Source of the DNA: Escallonia rubra
Taxonomy: Eukaryota > Streptophyta > Magnoliopsida > Escalloniales > Escalloniaceae
DNA length: 64,000 nt
Reading direction: 5' to 3'
Assembly: GCA_033065855.1 (NCBI GenBank)
Contig: JAVXUO010001034.1
Location: forward strand, 1,612,001 to 1,676,000
A program made the translations under genes and the position numbers. A model generated the notes under the pieces. The model made no database searches, was not told the DNA's origin, and was given only the letters and a program-made list of their open reading frames with translations. Positions 11,500 to 22,653 of this stretch are shown here, one piece after another. How positions within the stretch are numbered: the stretch's first letter is position 1; each line of letters opens with the position of its first letter.

Positions 11500-12830
11500 A
11501 ATTATCTAAAAGTTAATTGCGGGAAAAATTTGTAGGCAGGTAAAATTATCAAAATAGCCCCCGACGAGCGGCAAATTACCGAAATGCCCCCGGGGGTTCA
11601 TTATCACCCTAACGTCCCAAATCAGCTTGAAAACAACCTTTCAGGTGCTTTGCTTACATTTCTGGACTAAGAAGTCCTTTGAAAAATTTAACGCTGCAAA
11701 ATTACGAAAATACCCCCCTCGGGGCTGCGAATTACCAAAATGCCCCTAGCATCGTAAAATCTGAAAAGTGCTTTGAAACGGGATTTTAAGCAGGAAAAAT
11801 CTAAAAAGTGCCTCAAAATGCTATTTTACGCTTCCTGAGTTCATCCTTGATCTAAAAAGTATTTTACGGATCTTTCGCGCAAAAATCGCGAACCGGTGTC
11901 CGGATCGAACGCTTAAAAGGCCGTTCGGCCAAAAAAATAGCTAACGGCTTCGGAATGGCGCGAATTCCTGGGGAATGGAACTTCCCAACATCCTAGGGTT
12001 CTCATAAAAGTTTCGCGCGAAATCGCGCTAGCTTGGTATTTTAAATTAGATTGCGAAGGTACAAGGTTCCCCGTATCAGTTAGCCCCTTTACAGTCTTTG
12101 GAAAAATCTGAAATTTTTACCTGATACAGATATTTTGAAAATACCTAGGGTCTCTGTTTTGTACTTTGGCAAAATCACGCTCTAGCTATTTTTTATAAAT
12201 TCGTGAAAAAACTATCTAATTAAGTTTTCACCCCTAGCGACAATTACGCCCCCGAACCAGCTTCAAAACAACATTTCAGGTGGTTTACTTACATTTCTGG
12301 ACTAAAAAGTCGTTGGAAAAACTTGGCGTGGGAAAATTACCAAAACACCCCTCGCGGGGTGGCAAATTACCAAAATGCCCCTGGCATCAGGAAAAATCTC
12401 AAAAGTGCCTCAAAATGCTATTTTACGCTTCCTGAGTTCATCGTTGATCTAAAAAGTATTTTACGGATCTTTCGCGCAAAAATCGCAAACCGGTGTCCGG
12501 ATCGAGCGCTTAAAAGGCCGTTCGGCCAAAAAAATAGCTAACAGCTTCGGAATGGCGCGAATTCCTGGGGAATGAAACTTCCCAACATCCTAGGGTTCTC
12601 ATAAAAGTTTCGCGCGAAATCGCGCTAGCTTGGTATTTTAAATTAGACTGCGAAGTTACAAGGTTCCCCGTATCAGTTAGCCCCTTAACAGTTTTTGAAA
12701 AAATTTGAAATTTTTACCTGATATAGATCTTTTGAAAATACCTAGGGTCTCTGTTTTGCACTTTGGCAAAATCATGCTCTAGCTATTTTTTATAAATTCG
12801 TGAAAAAACTGTCATTTTAACGCCCTAAAA
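11500..12830 (-). repeat. Right-arm leader-intron repeats of element 1 (inverted)
   Basis: Two ~595-bp monomers are the reverse complement of those at 979-3369 (compare the motifs near 11926 and 12520). They form the leader intron of the minus-strand transposase. The block ends near 12832 after CGCCCTAAAAAATC and jumps straight into GC-rich terminal sequence. The promoter and leader present in the duplicated copies (37470-38060) are missing here by deletion. Confidence 0.7.
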
Positions 12831-12839
12831 AATCACTAT

Positions 12840-13532
12840 TGTGGAAGGGGGTGGGGGCCACGGTGGGGAAATGCCAAGATATGCCAACCGCAACAAAGAG
12901 TTGTGGTTAGGCTTAATTTTTGCAAGGGGGTGGGGGCCACGGGGGGAGGGGGTGGGGGGAAGGACACACTCATTGCCAACCGCAACTCTTAGTTGCGGTT
13001 GGGGAAAAGAAAAAGGAAAGAAAAAGAAAGTAAAGAAGAAAGAAAAAAAAGGAAAGAAGAAAGAAAGAAAAATTGCAATTGAAAAAAAGGTAAACCGCAA
13101 CTTCTTGTTGCAGTTTGGGGAGGGTGGGGCCCGGAGTGTAAAGACAATAAAGAAAAATGGAAAGAAGAAAGAAAGAAAAAAAAAGGGAAAAAAGAAAAAA
13201 AGAAAAAAAAAGGGAAAGAAGAAAGAAAGAAAAAAAAAGGAAAGAAGAGAGAAAGAAAAAGGAAAGTGGGGGCCACGGGGTGGGGGGCAAGGGGGGTGGG
13301 GGTCACGGACGGCAGCCAACCGCATGTATTAGTTGCGGTTGGGCATTAATGCCAACCGCATGTATTAGTTGCGGTTGGGCATTAATGCCCATTTTCTCGC
13401 GATATTTTGATTTTCTCGTGATATTTTGGTGAATTTCTCGTGCCATTTTGGCCTTTTTCGTCCTTTTTCGCCTTCTTTCCGTCCACGTGGCCAACCGCTG
13501 CTCTTACCTGCGGTTGATGGGGATCGGCTCCC
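12840..13532. repeat. Right terminal region of element 1: hairpins and purine tracts
   Basis: At least five hairpins with CAACCGC/GCGGTTG-type arms lie near 12885, 12977, 13092, 13317 and 13352, plus one at the extreme end (about 13493-13516). Between them is GAAAG-rich purine sequence (13010-13265). The loops differ while the arms stay paired. The long open frames on both strands here are low-complexity artefacts. The end GATCGGCTCCC meets (TA)n. Confidence 0.7.
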
Positions 13533-13548
13533 ATATATATATATATAT
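13533..13548. repeat. (TA)n tract between elements 1 and 2
   Basis: Sixteen bases of alternating AT separate the right end of element 1 from the left end of element 2. The same alternating sequence flanks the other end of element 2 at 23442, so any target-site duplication is hidden within it. Confidence 0.85.
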
Positions 13549-13838
13549 GGTAGCTGATCCGTTGAGAGCGTTAGCAAAATAGGAGATCTTGCAAACGCGA
13601 TCTGGCCGTCCATCCTGAAAGATGGACGGCCCAGATCGCGCCTTTTTCGAATACTGTCAGTCGTCCGAGACATAGTGTCGCGGACGGAATTTTTTACCTT
13701 TTTGCCCCTCTGTCCCGTCTGCTACACTGTATCGCGGACAGCATTCAAGTCCTAACACGCGACAGCAAAAAGGCATCTGCTATAAAGCGAACGTCCCCTA
13801 AGCTGACACATGTCAGGTCCTGTCCCGTCGCCCGCCGA
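13549..13838 (+). repeat. Left terminal inverted repeat of element 2
   Basis: Begins GGTAGCTGATCCGTTGAGAG and matches the reverse complement of 23153-23441 with a modest number of substitutions and short indels, up to the shared CTGTCCCGTCGCCCGCC near 13836. It contains inverted-repeat motifs of the CCGC(T)A…GCGGAC type, also found in the central array and in the Pack-MULE-like element. Confidence 0.85.
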
Positions 13839-14465
13839 GAATGTCTCCCGTCAGGTCTTTATTTATGCACGAATCAGTGTGTTGGCATTAATTTCCGCTA
13901 TACAGTATCGCAGACATTATTTCCCATATACCCCAAAGTTCCCTAATTCTCAGCTTTTTCGGCAAAATTTTCTACTCCTTCAGATTCACTTGCTTCCATT
14001 TTCGGCTCCCCTTAAGCTTCGAGTAACATTTGCTTCAAGCTTCCACTCAAGCAAGGTAAGTTTCTGATCTCAAATGTTTTCTGGGTGGCTTGACTAATAA
14101 AGTATAATTTTTTTTGGGGGACAAAAAAGTATAGATTTTTGGTGATGTTCTAGAAATTTGTCACTCTATTCATCAACTTGTGATGTTCTAGAAATTAATT
14201 TGTTAACTTTAAATTCGAATTTTTTGAGATACGTTTGTTGTATTTTGGCATGATGAATTTGTCTATTTATCTTAGTAATTTTGATCTCAAATGTTCAATG
14301 AATCTATAATTAGCAAAATGGGAGACTTTTGAGATTATGTATATGGTATATTTGTCATCCTTAATTGGTCTATTTGTGGGGATAATTTTTAGGTAATATT
14401 TGCAGTTGAAAATGTCATTTGATTGTTAAGCGTAGTCTATATTTCTACATAGGTCTTGTTTCACA

Positions 14466-16330
14466 ATGTCTGATTTCGTGTCGAGCTCCAACACCCCCGT
14501 AGATGCTAGTGATCTGTATCTAGGACGAACCTTTCAAACATTGGAAGAAGCTGGAGAATGTTTCCGAGCGTATTCACTGAGGGTTGGTTTTGGCATTAGA
14601 ATAAAGACTACAAGAACGAGCAACATAACGAAAAAGATATGCTCTCGCTTATACGAGTGTCATAGGGGCAGAAACCCAGTGCAAAATGAGACACGCGTAG
14701 GCAACGATGACAGTGATGACGAAATAGGATATTCGCGCAGAAGACGGGACTACTTTGCGCGAACGAATTGCCAGGTCAAGATGTTCGTAAGCTATAAAGC
14801 CAAACAAGATCATTGGCTTATTACCAGCCTGAAATTGGCACACAATCACCCGTTAATAACCCCTTCTAAGGTGAGTCAGATGCATCAACACAAGAAGATG
14901 GGTAAGGTCGCGAGGAGCCTCATTCACACAATGAGCGATGCGCGGCTAGGACCTACCGACATGATTAATGTTCTTGCTGAACAGGCCGAGGGAATTCAAA
15001 ATTTAAACTTTAACACGACAGACGTTCGTAACGCGGTTCGAACCCATAGACGAGCTGCGTATGACCTCAATGATGCTCAAACCACAATGAGCCTATTGAA
15101 ACGGATGCAGATGGAGGACCCGCAGTTTACCTTCGATGATAAACTTGACGACGAGCATCGAGTTAGCACAATATTTTAGGACAAGAGGCGTTCGAGGCTT
15201 GCTTATAAACAGTTTGTGATGTCGTGACTTTTTACACCACATAACATACCAACAAGTACTCGATGCCGTTTGCCCCTTTCACGGGGGTCAATCATCATTA
15301 TCATTCCATCCTATTCGGGTTCGCCTTGTTAAGGGACGAGAGCGAGAGTTCTTTTGAATGGTTGTTTAGGGCGTGGCTGGAAGCCATGAACTTCAAAGCA
15401 CCCAAAGTTATCATCACCGATCAAGATTTGGCAATGAAGAAGGCTATTGCCACCGTCTTCCCATATACTCGACACAACTTGTGCACTTGGCACATAAGCA
15501 ACAAATACCCCGAACGTTTGCATCACGTGTATGCAAAGTTTTCAGACTTTAAACAGGATTTTGACACGTGCGTTAGCAAGTCGTTAACGATTGAGGAATT
15601 TGAGGAGAGGTGGGAAAAGCTTGTTGAGGATTACTCATTGCAAGACAACGGGTGGCTCCAGCACTTGTACGAGCTCAAAGAGCAATGGATTGGCGTTTAC
15701 ACGAGGAGGCATTTTTCTACGGGCATGAAAACGACGGGCAGGAGTGAATCTATGAATGCCACGTTCGATAGTTACGTGGGTATATCTACCAATTTGAAGA
15801 GTTTCGTCGCATCTGCACAGAAAGCGATTGCGTTGTTATTCATGAAAGAAAGGGCTGCAGACTTTGCAACCACGTACAAACATAGGAGAAGGTTGCTTAA
15901 GACCCCGCTGGAGCTGAACGGTGCCAAAGTCTATACGAAGGAGATCTTCTTGCTATACCAAGTAGAGCTGCAGAAATCGGGACGATACTGTATAAACAAG
16001 GTGGCAAAAAAGTTTACGCATGAGTACAAGGTTTATTCGCTCGTGAATGACCTCGTTCCTGAGAAGCTGCGCATAATGTATACGGTGAGCCACGACACAT
16101 TGACGGACTCGGTGACATGTGTTTGCAAGAAGTTTGAGTTTCATGGCATCCTGTGTAGACACATTCTGCGGTTTTTCACCCAGAAGAATATCAGGACAAT
16201 CCCCGATAAATACGTCTTGCCACGGTGGACGAAAGGTGCAAACAGGTTGCACGGTACCATTGCCTTTCCGGAGCACCTGTATACTGACTTTGAAGAATCA
16301 GAGACGTTGCGGTATAATCATCTGGTGTAG
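14466..16330 (+). pseudogene. FAR1/MURA-type transposase of element 2 (inactivated)
   Basis: MULE transposase of the FAR1/FHY3 type, which cuts and rejoins element DNA in the nucleus. N-terminal FAR1 zinc-binding domain (LYECHRG, RTNCQVKMF, AHNHP), DDE transposase region (PFAPFTGVNHHYHSILFGF; second catalytic Asp in VIITDQDLAMKK; SESMNATFD near the expected Glu) and a C-terminal SWIM zinc finger (CVCKKFEFHGILCRH). A leader exon ends at 14055 (AAG|GTAAGT) and an intron runs 14056-14452. Between the two open parts (15179 and 15263) a Trp codon is TAG, one base is lost, the first catalytic Asp is Tyr, and a further TAA occurs. It is therefore inactive. The same domain order in the family A copies supports the assignment. 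Confidence 0.85.
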
Positions 16331-16640
16331 GTGTTGACCCGTTTTTTTTTCTCGCTTAATTGTGCCGTTTGAGATTCCCTCGATATATTGAGATCGTTGA
16401 TTGTGAATCGTACGTTATTTATTGTTTATCGATATTGAGATTGTTGATTCCGTCGCTAAAACAAGTCTTCGGGTGCCAATTTATTAAAACAGAATTATCA
16501 CCGTCCGCTACAATGTCTAGCGGATGGCCCGGAGCATAAATTCCCAACACTTGAAAAATCAAAAGACGGGATTCGCTAATTAGAATGACATGTGGATAAG
16601 TGCCAGTTGGAATGAAATCCTAACATGCAGTAGGAAGAGA
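16331..16640. other. Spacer downstream of element 2 transposase
   Basis: AT-rich DNA with no gene seen. One imperfect hairpin near 16500-16530 (CCGTCCGCTACAATGTCTAG, then CGGA) belongs to the same hairpin class as the arms and central array. Confidence 0.5.
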
Positions 16641-16648
16641 TATATATA

Positions 16649-17083
16649 TCACTCTTCATTTGACATATACTCATCAGATAAGTACTGATCATTGGTTAAA
16701 ATATTGTTTCTCTCGTTTGAATTGAGGTGCCTCCCACTAGCCTCGGCCATTTCTTCCGCAAGTTGAAGCATGTAAAATCGTTTTCTACGCAGCAACATCC
16801 GGTTATTCTCCATACGAATTCGGCGGACAACTTTCTTACACTGCTTAACATTACGCCTCGACATAGTAAGTGAACGATGTTGCGGCACAGGTGCTCTCAG
16901 CGTGGTGAGATCTTGGTGTAGCGCTTCTGATTCTTTAACTCGATTTGCCTATTCTCTTCGTAAACCTGCATAATACTCTCTCGGATCCGTGTACTTCACT
17001 TCTTTGTAGTCGTCGTTCCTTTCACACAACAACCACACAGTCTCACGTCCCCGATAACTAGAACTACCAGGAACTCCTGCCAT
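16649..17083 (-). pseudogene. Small unknown ORF of element 2, minus-strand copy
   Basis: From ATG 17083 the frame encodes about 144 codons, starting MAGVPGSSSYRGRE, with one in-frame TAG (16949-16951). The C-terminal half is charged and probably helical (RRIRMENNRMLLRRKR) and ends with an acidic tail (LSDEYMSNEE). I do not recognise the family. It is clearly related to the plus-strand frame at 17442-17892: both have a PxPxx(R/H) segment, then basic helix, ENNRM, and an acidic S(D/N)E tail. Two diverged copies that keep the same pattern suggest it once encoded a protein of the element. Confidence 0.5.
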
Positions 17084-17441
17084 TTAACTTAGGTACATCT
17101 AATGCGATGAGCATGGCTAACATATATAAATAAGCCCACACACACACTATATATATTGGTGTGATAACTACACAATAGCCTGCTCATCTTTGGTGACAAG
17201 ACAAGTCTCTGAACACTGACACCTGACACCCTGCTTAATTGGTAGTTGGAGATAATAGCATGCCCATGTCAGTGAGAAGACAAGTCTTTGGTGACAAGAC
17301 AAGTCTCTGGTCTCTTGCAACGACTTGCCACATCTCATAAAGTTGAACCTGTATCATCTGATAAAGTTGTCCCGGTTTAAAGTATATATTAGTACATGCA
17401 TTGCATGAAAGGGCAAAGCCAATCAAGTGATATACTTTCAG

Positions 17442-17892
17442 TTTCATAACAACTCTGGAAATTTCATATACTCCACGAGATATTTTTGAAGCAACGGGTC
17501 GTTACTGGGCGGGCGAAGATGAATTTCACTATTCTTTGCGTCCAAGTTTGCGTTACTCATCACGCTATGTTAATACATTACATGCAGAATGGTCTTATCG
17601 GATGAATGAATATGAGGTCTTAGTANCTGATTCACGGTGCATGAATATACCCATACCTCGACAAAAGGCAATCAACATGCCTCGAATTACACACATGGAG
17701 CTTGAAAGGGCACTGCATCAAATACTTGAAGAAAATAATAGAATGAGAGTTCGTCAAAGTAGGCATAACTTACGTCTTATGGCACGTGATGCACATGAAG
17801 ATGGCAACAACAATGAAGCACAAGTATACTGGAACATGAGCTTCGAAGTTGGATCTGTTTCCGATGCTCCAATGTCAGATGAAGATGACTGA
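17442..17892 (+). CDS. Small unknown ORF of element 2, plus-strand copy
   Basis: Open frame of about 150 codons, probably an exon beginning after a TTTCAG acceptor near 17441. No certain ATG is seen at its start. It contains MNEYEVLV, MNIPIPRQKA, LHQILEENNRMRVRQSR and the acidic end APMSDEDD. One base is undetermined (N at 17626). It is homologous by eye to the minus-strand frame at 16649-17083, giving an inverted pair within element 2. No known domain was recognised. It could be an accessory protein or a captured host fragment that was duplicated. Confidence 0.45.
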
Positions 17893-18229
17893 AGATCGAG
17901 TTCTTCTAAGGTTATAAGGCCTCCGCTTAAACCGGGGTTCGGCTTAAACCGGGGTTCGGGAAGGTCGAAACTAAGTGTTTGGTTCGTGCGAACCATTTTC
18001 TGGTCCAAGTTGCAGGCAATGATCTGCACCACTATGACGTGAGATCCTCAGTTGTGCACCTTTTGTTTGTGTGTGGGTTTCCGTGGTGCGTGGATGTATT
18101 ACGATAATACTTCCTCGCTAATCATGTATTGTGTTAGCGTTTATATGTGCATTTGTCTATGTTGTGAGACTAGTCTACTGCGGCTCCTCCAATGGTTCGC
18201 TGTGTCAACGCTTCTTTGTAGTTTAACAG

Positions 18230-19200
18230 TTTTTTTTGTTTCTCCCTACATCCGCTATACTATATAGTGGACAGCCAAGCAGAAAGTCCACACTCCAACA
18301 CTTAGTATTTTTTGTTTCTGTCTACGTCCGCTATATAGTATAATTGACGTCCAAGCAGAAAGACAGCTTCCAACAATTTTTTTGTTTCTCTCTACATCCG
18401 CTATACTATATAGCGGAGGTCAAAGCAAAAAATCTGTGAACACTTGGTTTTTTTTTTGTTTCTCTCTACATCCGTTATACTATATAGCGGACGTCCAAGC
18501 AGAAAGAGAGCTTCCAACACTTAGTTTTTTTTTTTGGTTTCTCTCTACATCCGCTATACTATATAGCGGACGACCAAGCAGAAAGACCACAATCCAACAC
18601 TTAGTTTTTTTGTTTCTGTCTACGTCCGCTATATAGTATAGCAGACGTCCAAGCAGAAAGACAGCTTCGAACACTTAGTTTTTTTTTGTTTCTCTCTACA
18701 TCCGCTATACTATATAGCGGACGGCCAAGCAGAAAGACCACACTCCAACACTTAGTTTTTTTGTTTTTGTCTACGTCCGCTCTATAGTATAGCGGACGTC
18801 AAAGCAGAAAGACAGCTTCCAACACTTAGTTTTTTTATGATTTCTCTCTGCATCCGCTATACTATATAGCGGACGACCAAGCAGAAACACCATACTCCAA
18901 CACTTAGTTTTTTTGTTTCTGTCTACGTCCGCTATATAGTATAGCGGACGTCAAAGCAGAAAGACAGCGACAAACACTTAGTTTTTTTTTGGTTTCTCTC
19001 TACATCCGCTATACTATATAGCGGACGGCCAAGCAGAAAGACCACACTCAAACACTTAGTTTTTTTTGTTTTTCTCTACATTTGATATACTATATAGCGG
19101 AGGTCAAAGCAGAAAGTCCACACTCCAACACTCAGCTTTTTTGTTTCTGTCTACGTCCGCTATATAGTAAAGCAGACGGCCAAGCAAAAAGCCAGAAACA
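18230..19200. repeat. Central hairpin array of element 2 (~76-bp units, 13 copies)
   Basis: Thirteen units of about 76 bp each contain a near-palindrome, either CCGCTATACTATATAGCGG or its reverse complement CCGCTATATAGTATAGCGG, followed by a GTC(C/A)AAGCAGAAAG spacer and a T-run. Cores of the first type are usually followed by GACCACACTCCAACACTTAG and cores of the second by GACAGCTTCCAACACTTAG, so the two types partly alternate as a ~153-bp dimer. The array lies between the convergent gene ends. Reading frames across it are repeats, not genes. Confidence 0.85.
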
Positions 19201-19566
19201 AAAACTTGCCCACACTTTTTTCCCACTTTTTTTTCCCACCGGTCAAAGCAAGTCATATATCAGTCAATGAGCTAAAATGCTATATCTGACCACAAATCAA
19301 ACACTCAACTGAATTCAACAACACAACGATATCGGTCAATCAAATCAATCGCATTCATCACCGATCAAGTGATGTCAACACAAATCAAATCAATCGTATT
19401 AAACGATAAGGATAATTAAAAAAGTGAAAATAATGTTATAATGTCAATAGGGGCCCTCATCCCCTGTGGGATCCTCGTCATTAAACGGATTTACAATAAA
19501 CCTAATAGCTCTAGGCCGGCCATTGATAATTTGCTAAGCCATCCTATACCTAAAGCCTTGTATGCA

Positions 19567-22500
19567 TTATTGGCTCCAGACGGTCTTCTTGAAGCTCTCA
19601 GACCGACAAATGTAATCCATGTACATGCAGACGAAGACGCCGCAGTCCGAGGAATTATGTTGCTTGCGCCTACTCCTCTTCAATCGGAAAATGAGATTCG
19701 GCCTGATCGCTACCCTCTCTTGACGCCTACCATTGACCAAGGCAGCAAATAGATTTTGCGAGAAACATAATAAACGTTAAACATTAAACATAGCAAACGG
19801 GATCTTCAACATTAATCAGTTTTACAATATGCAAGTTACAATAAGAAGTAAACATGATCTTACCATGGCATCCAACTGGCCTATGCCTCGGTACATTTCA
19901 ATCACACCCATCATGGAGGTATCATCGTAGAGACTGTCGATGACTGATACTGTCTTCCTTACTGGTTCATAGCAAACCAAGTACCAGTGGGCATTCCCTA
20001 TAAATGGGATTAGAAACACGTCGGCAACACTTGCGCTCACTGGACTATCCCTAGCAAGATATGCTTGTAGGTTAGCGGACGGTCTCCACTGGGGCTGACC
20101 TCTCCCCTTTTTCTACTTCCTTGTTTTGTCCCAGTCGTCCCACTCTTGTACTAGGATGCCATGAAAAAAAGCATCCAACATAAAAATGCGCGGACCGTAG
20201 TTTGGCTGCTCCCGACACCTTTGCCTCAGAATTTGCACGTAGTGCGAGATGACAAAGTTGTCTAACCAAATTCCCGGCGCCAGCGAGGACAGTTCTCTCC
20301 ACGAGGCACTGTAATCCAAGCCTTGCGGGTGATCCACATCATACGACACTCCATCTTGGGGGGGGGTGCTAAAATAACGAGCTCTGATTAGCTCGAATTT
20401 ATGCCGCTTTAGGGGCCTGGCTAGATGCCCTTTCGGATATTGCCCTCGGGGGTCGACCGGAAATCCTGCCCTCCGCCGGGGGGCAAGAGCAAGGGATATT
20501 GGCCTCCAAAAGATGGTTCGGCCGGCTGATAATCCCCTTCGGGGGCCCCGGCCGACTGATATAGCTCTCCAGCCATTTCTTCCACCGGCTGATATTGCCC
20601 TCCGGGGGCGCCAAGTGGTTTCTCCCATGGGACAATGGGCAGTGCCTCGGAGAAACCGTAGTTTCCGAAAGGCCAGTCTTGCGTGACTTGACTCTGAGAG
20701 AGGGGTTGGGGTTCCGGGAACAAATTGAATGAGGGGCCGCTGTAATCGCCCCACGACGCTTGAGCCTGTCCCATCCCCGCTACAGAGGGACCACCAACTC
20801 CCTGGCTCACCCCTGAAGCCTGTCCCGAGGGATCACCGTATCCCTGGCTGATTCCCGTATAACCCATTCCCGGGCTGACGATCGAAGACTATCCCGATGG
20901 TTGGCGCACAAAATTCCCGCAGCCTAAAGCCAGTGCAGCAGCCTATTCGCCAAGATCCCCACCCATTACGCTCTCCTGATCCTTCCACTCACTCAACTTC
21001 TGAAATAATGCAAGCGAGACATTAACCTATATCCAAAGAGATAAAAAAATAAGTAACTTCAATCAGACATTTATATTCAACAAATTCAAGAGAAGTCAGA
21101 CTGATTGGGCAACTTACGAGATTGTATGCCATACGCTCATCGATTTGACCCCTAGGCACATACCTCTCCCCGCGTTCAAAGTTTACTGGGGCGACTCTCC
21201 TCCGCGTGATGCGGTAGTACCATTCATCGTACTGTTCGATGCTGATAACGGGGTTCGACTCCGAGACGATGGCCGCTAGTGTGTCCTGCCAAGAACTCCA
21301 AAGCTCTATTTTGGCCGCGCACAATTTTTGCGCATTGGCCTTGCCAAATCGTTCAACATCCGTTGGGTCCCTGTTAACCCTCATATCTGGGGCATCGGCT
21401 GGCAAACCCTGCTCTAACTCAAAATAGCGCATTGCTCGGTCTGGCAGCTGCCACTCTGCGACCTCGAAGTGGATAAGGGGTTGCAACCCGGAGAGCGTGA
21501 AGATGAACGATTCTCCTACCCATCGCGCCAAACAATTGTACGGTGCCCAACGCATTTGGCCCGGAGATAGACGGTCGAACTCCCCTCGACAGTATGTAAT
21601 GTTGTGATGGGGATCGATTCTCCTGCGGTAGTGGCTATCCCTCCGGCTGTACTCCCAAGCACGCAACCGAGGCCACACTTTATCGATTCCATCCCTACGC
21701 GTTGGTGTACCGGGAGCAAAGTGTTCATAAGACCACACCTGAGAACATGGGCAAACTACCAATTTATATCGACGATTCAACAAAAAAAAAAAAACAATAA
21801 CGAAGACAGGATTTATATGATATACCTGCAATAGCGAGAGACATGCACATATGGCTTTGGCGTCGGGCCTCGTTGCCTTGTGCAATGCTCGGTACAGATA
21901 CGAAAGAACCGCTGCACCCCAGGCATAATCCCCAACCTCCGACAGGTTACCCAACAACGGTAAATATTTCACGCTGGCCGTGTTCTTCGACGTCGTTGGG
22001 AATAAAATTGCCCCCATCACCCACCAGAGGAAGGCTTTTGTGTAAAGCACAAGCTCACGGCCCGTATAGTTTTCTGGCAAAACCCCGTAGGTATCTACCA
22101 ACCACTTCAACTTTATACCACCACTGCTAAATTGATCCTGGGGTATCGAAGTGAAGAAGTCCCTAGCGGTTCTCTTATTCATTGCTTCTGACGGAGGAGC
22201 AATTACCGGCCGCCCCGTCACCGGTAACCCTAAGATGAACCCTACATTTTCTGGGGTAATTGTCTCCTCTCCAAGTGGGAAGTGAAACGTATTCGTTTCA
22301 CTTCTCCACCTCTCAACAAGGGCACCTATCAAGGCCCGATCAAGTTGTTGAAAGATCTACCCATGCGTGAAAATCTCAAACCCAATTCCACGCAGTATTC
22401 TTTTCTGGGAGGTGTTCAGTTTCCATGATGTGAACTCGCGAGATACTTCTACGGTGGTGAGAAGTTCTCTTTCCTACGAATTAACACTTACAATTTAAGC

Positions 22501-22653
22501 AAAACAAACGGTATACAATTGTTCGTAAGAATAAGAAAGTTGATAAATAATGTATCTTACTCCACCATCCCATATGAGCGTACTGATATGGTTGGCTTGG
22601 TCGTATAACACGGATGGATCTTCGGTTCCAGGGTTAAATTCTATTTTTTGCAA
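19567..22653 (-). pseudogene. PMD-ULP1 fusion gene of element 2
   Basis: Minus-strand gene. Exon 22653-22561 encodes the N-terminal FNPGTEDPSVLYDQ; exon 2 starts at 22473 (E-R-E-L-L…) and holds the PMD core (ALVERWRSETNTFHF, VGFILGLPVTGRP, LKWLVDTYGVLPENY, YRALHKATR). A third exon begins QVWSYEHFAPG near 21745. After a donor near 21118 an exon starting about 21002 encodes a long Gly/Pro/Gln-rich linker (20867-20420) and the protease N-part (APGIWLDNFV). The C48 core follows: His in NAHWYL, Asp in IDSLYDD, a splice at 19864, then Cys in SDCGVFVC (codon 19642-19644) and stop at 19567. Stops interrupt exon 2 and the linker exon, so this copy is dead. PMD and protease lie in one splice-compatible order. 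Confidence 0.7.

Larger units (their letters stand above)
1..13532. mobile_element. MULE element 1 (family A), PMD/ULP1-bearing, left tip outside window
   Basis: Large Mutator-like DNA transposon. The right end (…GATCGGCTCCC, 13532) abuts a (TA)n tract. The matching left tip (expected GGGAGCCGATCC) is not in the window, so the element begins before base 1. Both arms contain hairpins built on AACCGC…GCGGTT and a ~597-bp intronic repeat in inverted orientation (three plus a partial on the left, two on the right). The left arm drives PMD and ULP1 exons rightward. The right arm faces them with a truncated FAR1-type transposase (minus strand). A tandem array (10018-10990) lies between the converging genes. 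A solo LTR at 5414-9164 is a later insertion. The transposase lacks its DDE domain and the right arm lacks its leader, so the element is non-autonomous. Assignment to MULE rests on the FAR1-type domain and its near identity to the fuller transposases at 33528 and 45389. Confidence 0.8.

Noticed and set aside
12825-13332. Long open frames on both strands (about 100-166 codons)
   Set aside because: They run through GAAAG/CTTTC purine-pyrimidine tracts and hairpins of the MULE end; Lys/Glu or Phe/Ser low complexity with no domain.
17235-17447. 70-codon minus-strand frame in element 2
   Set aside because: No domain, overlaps the probable intron before the plus-strand small ORF.
18230-19200. Regular repeats resembling a CRISPR array
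   Set aside because: Spacers are themselves repeated and cores are palindromic; this is nuclear plant DNA inside a MULE.
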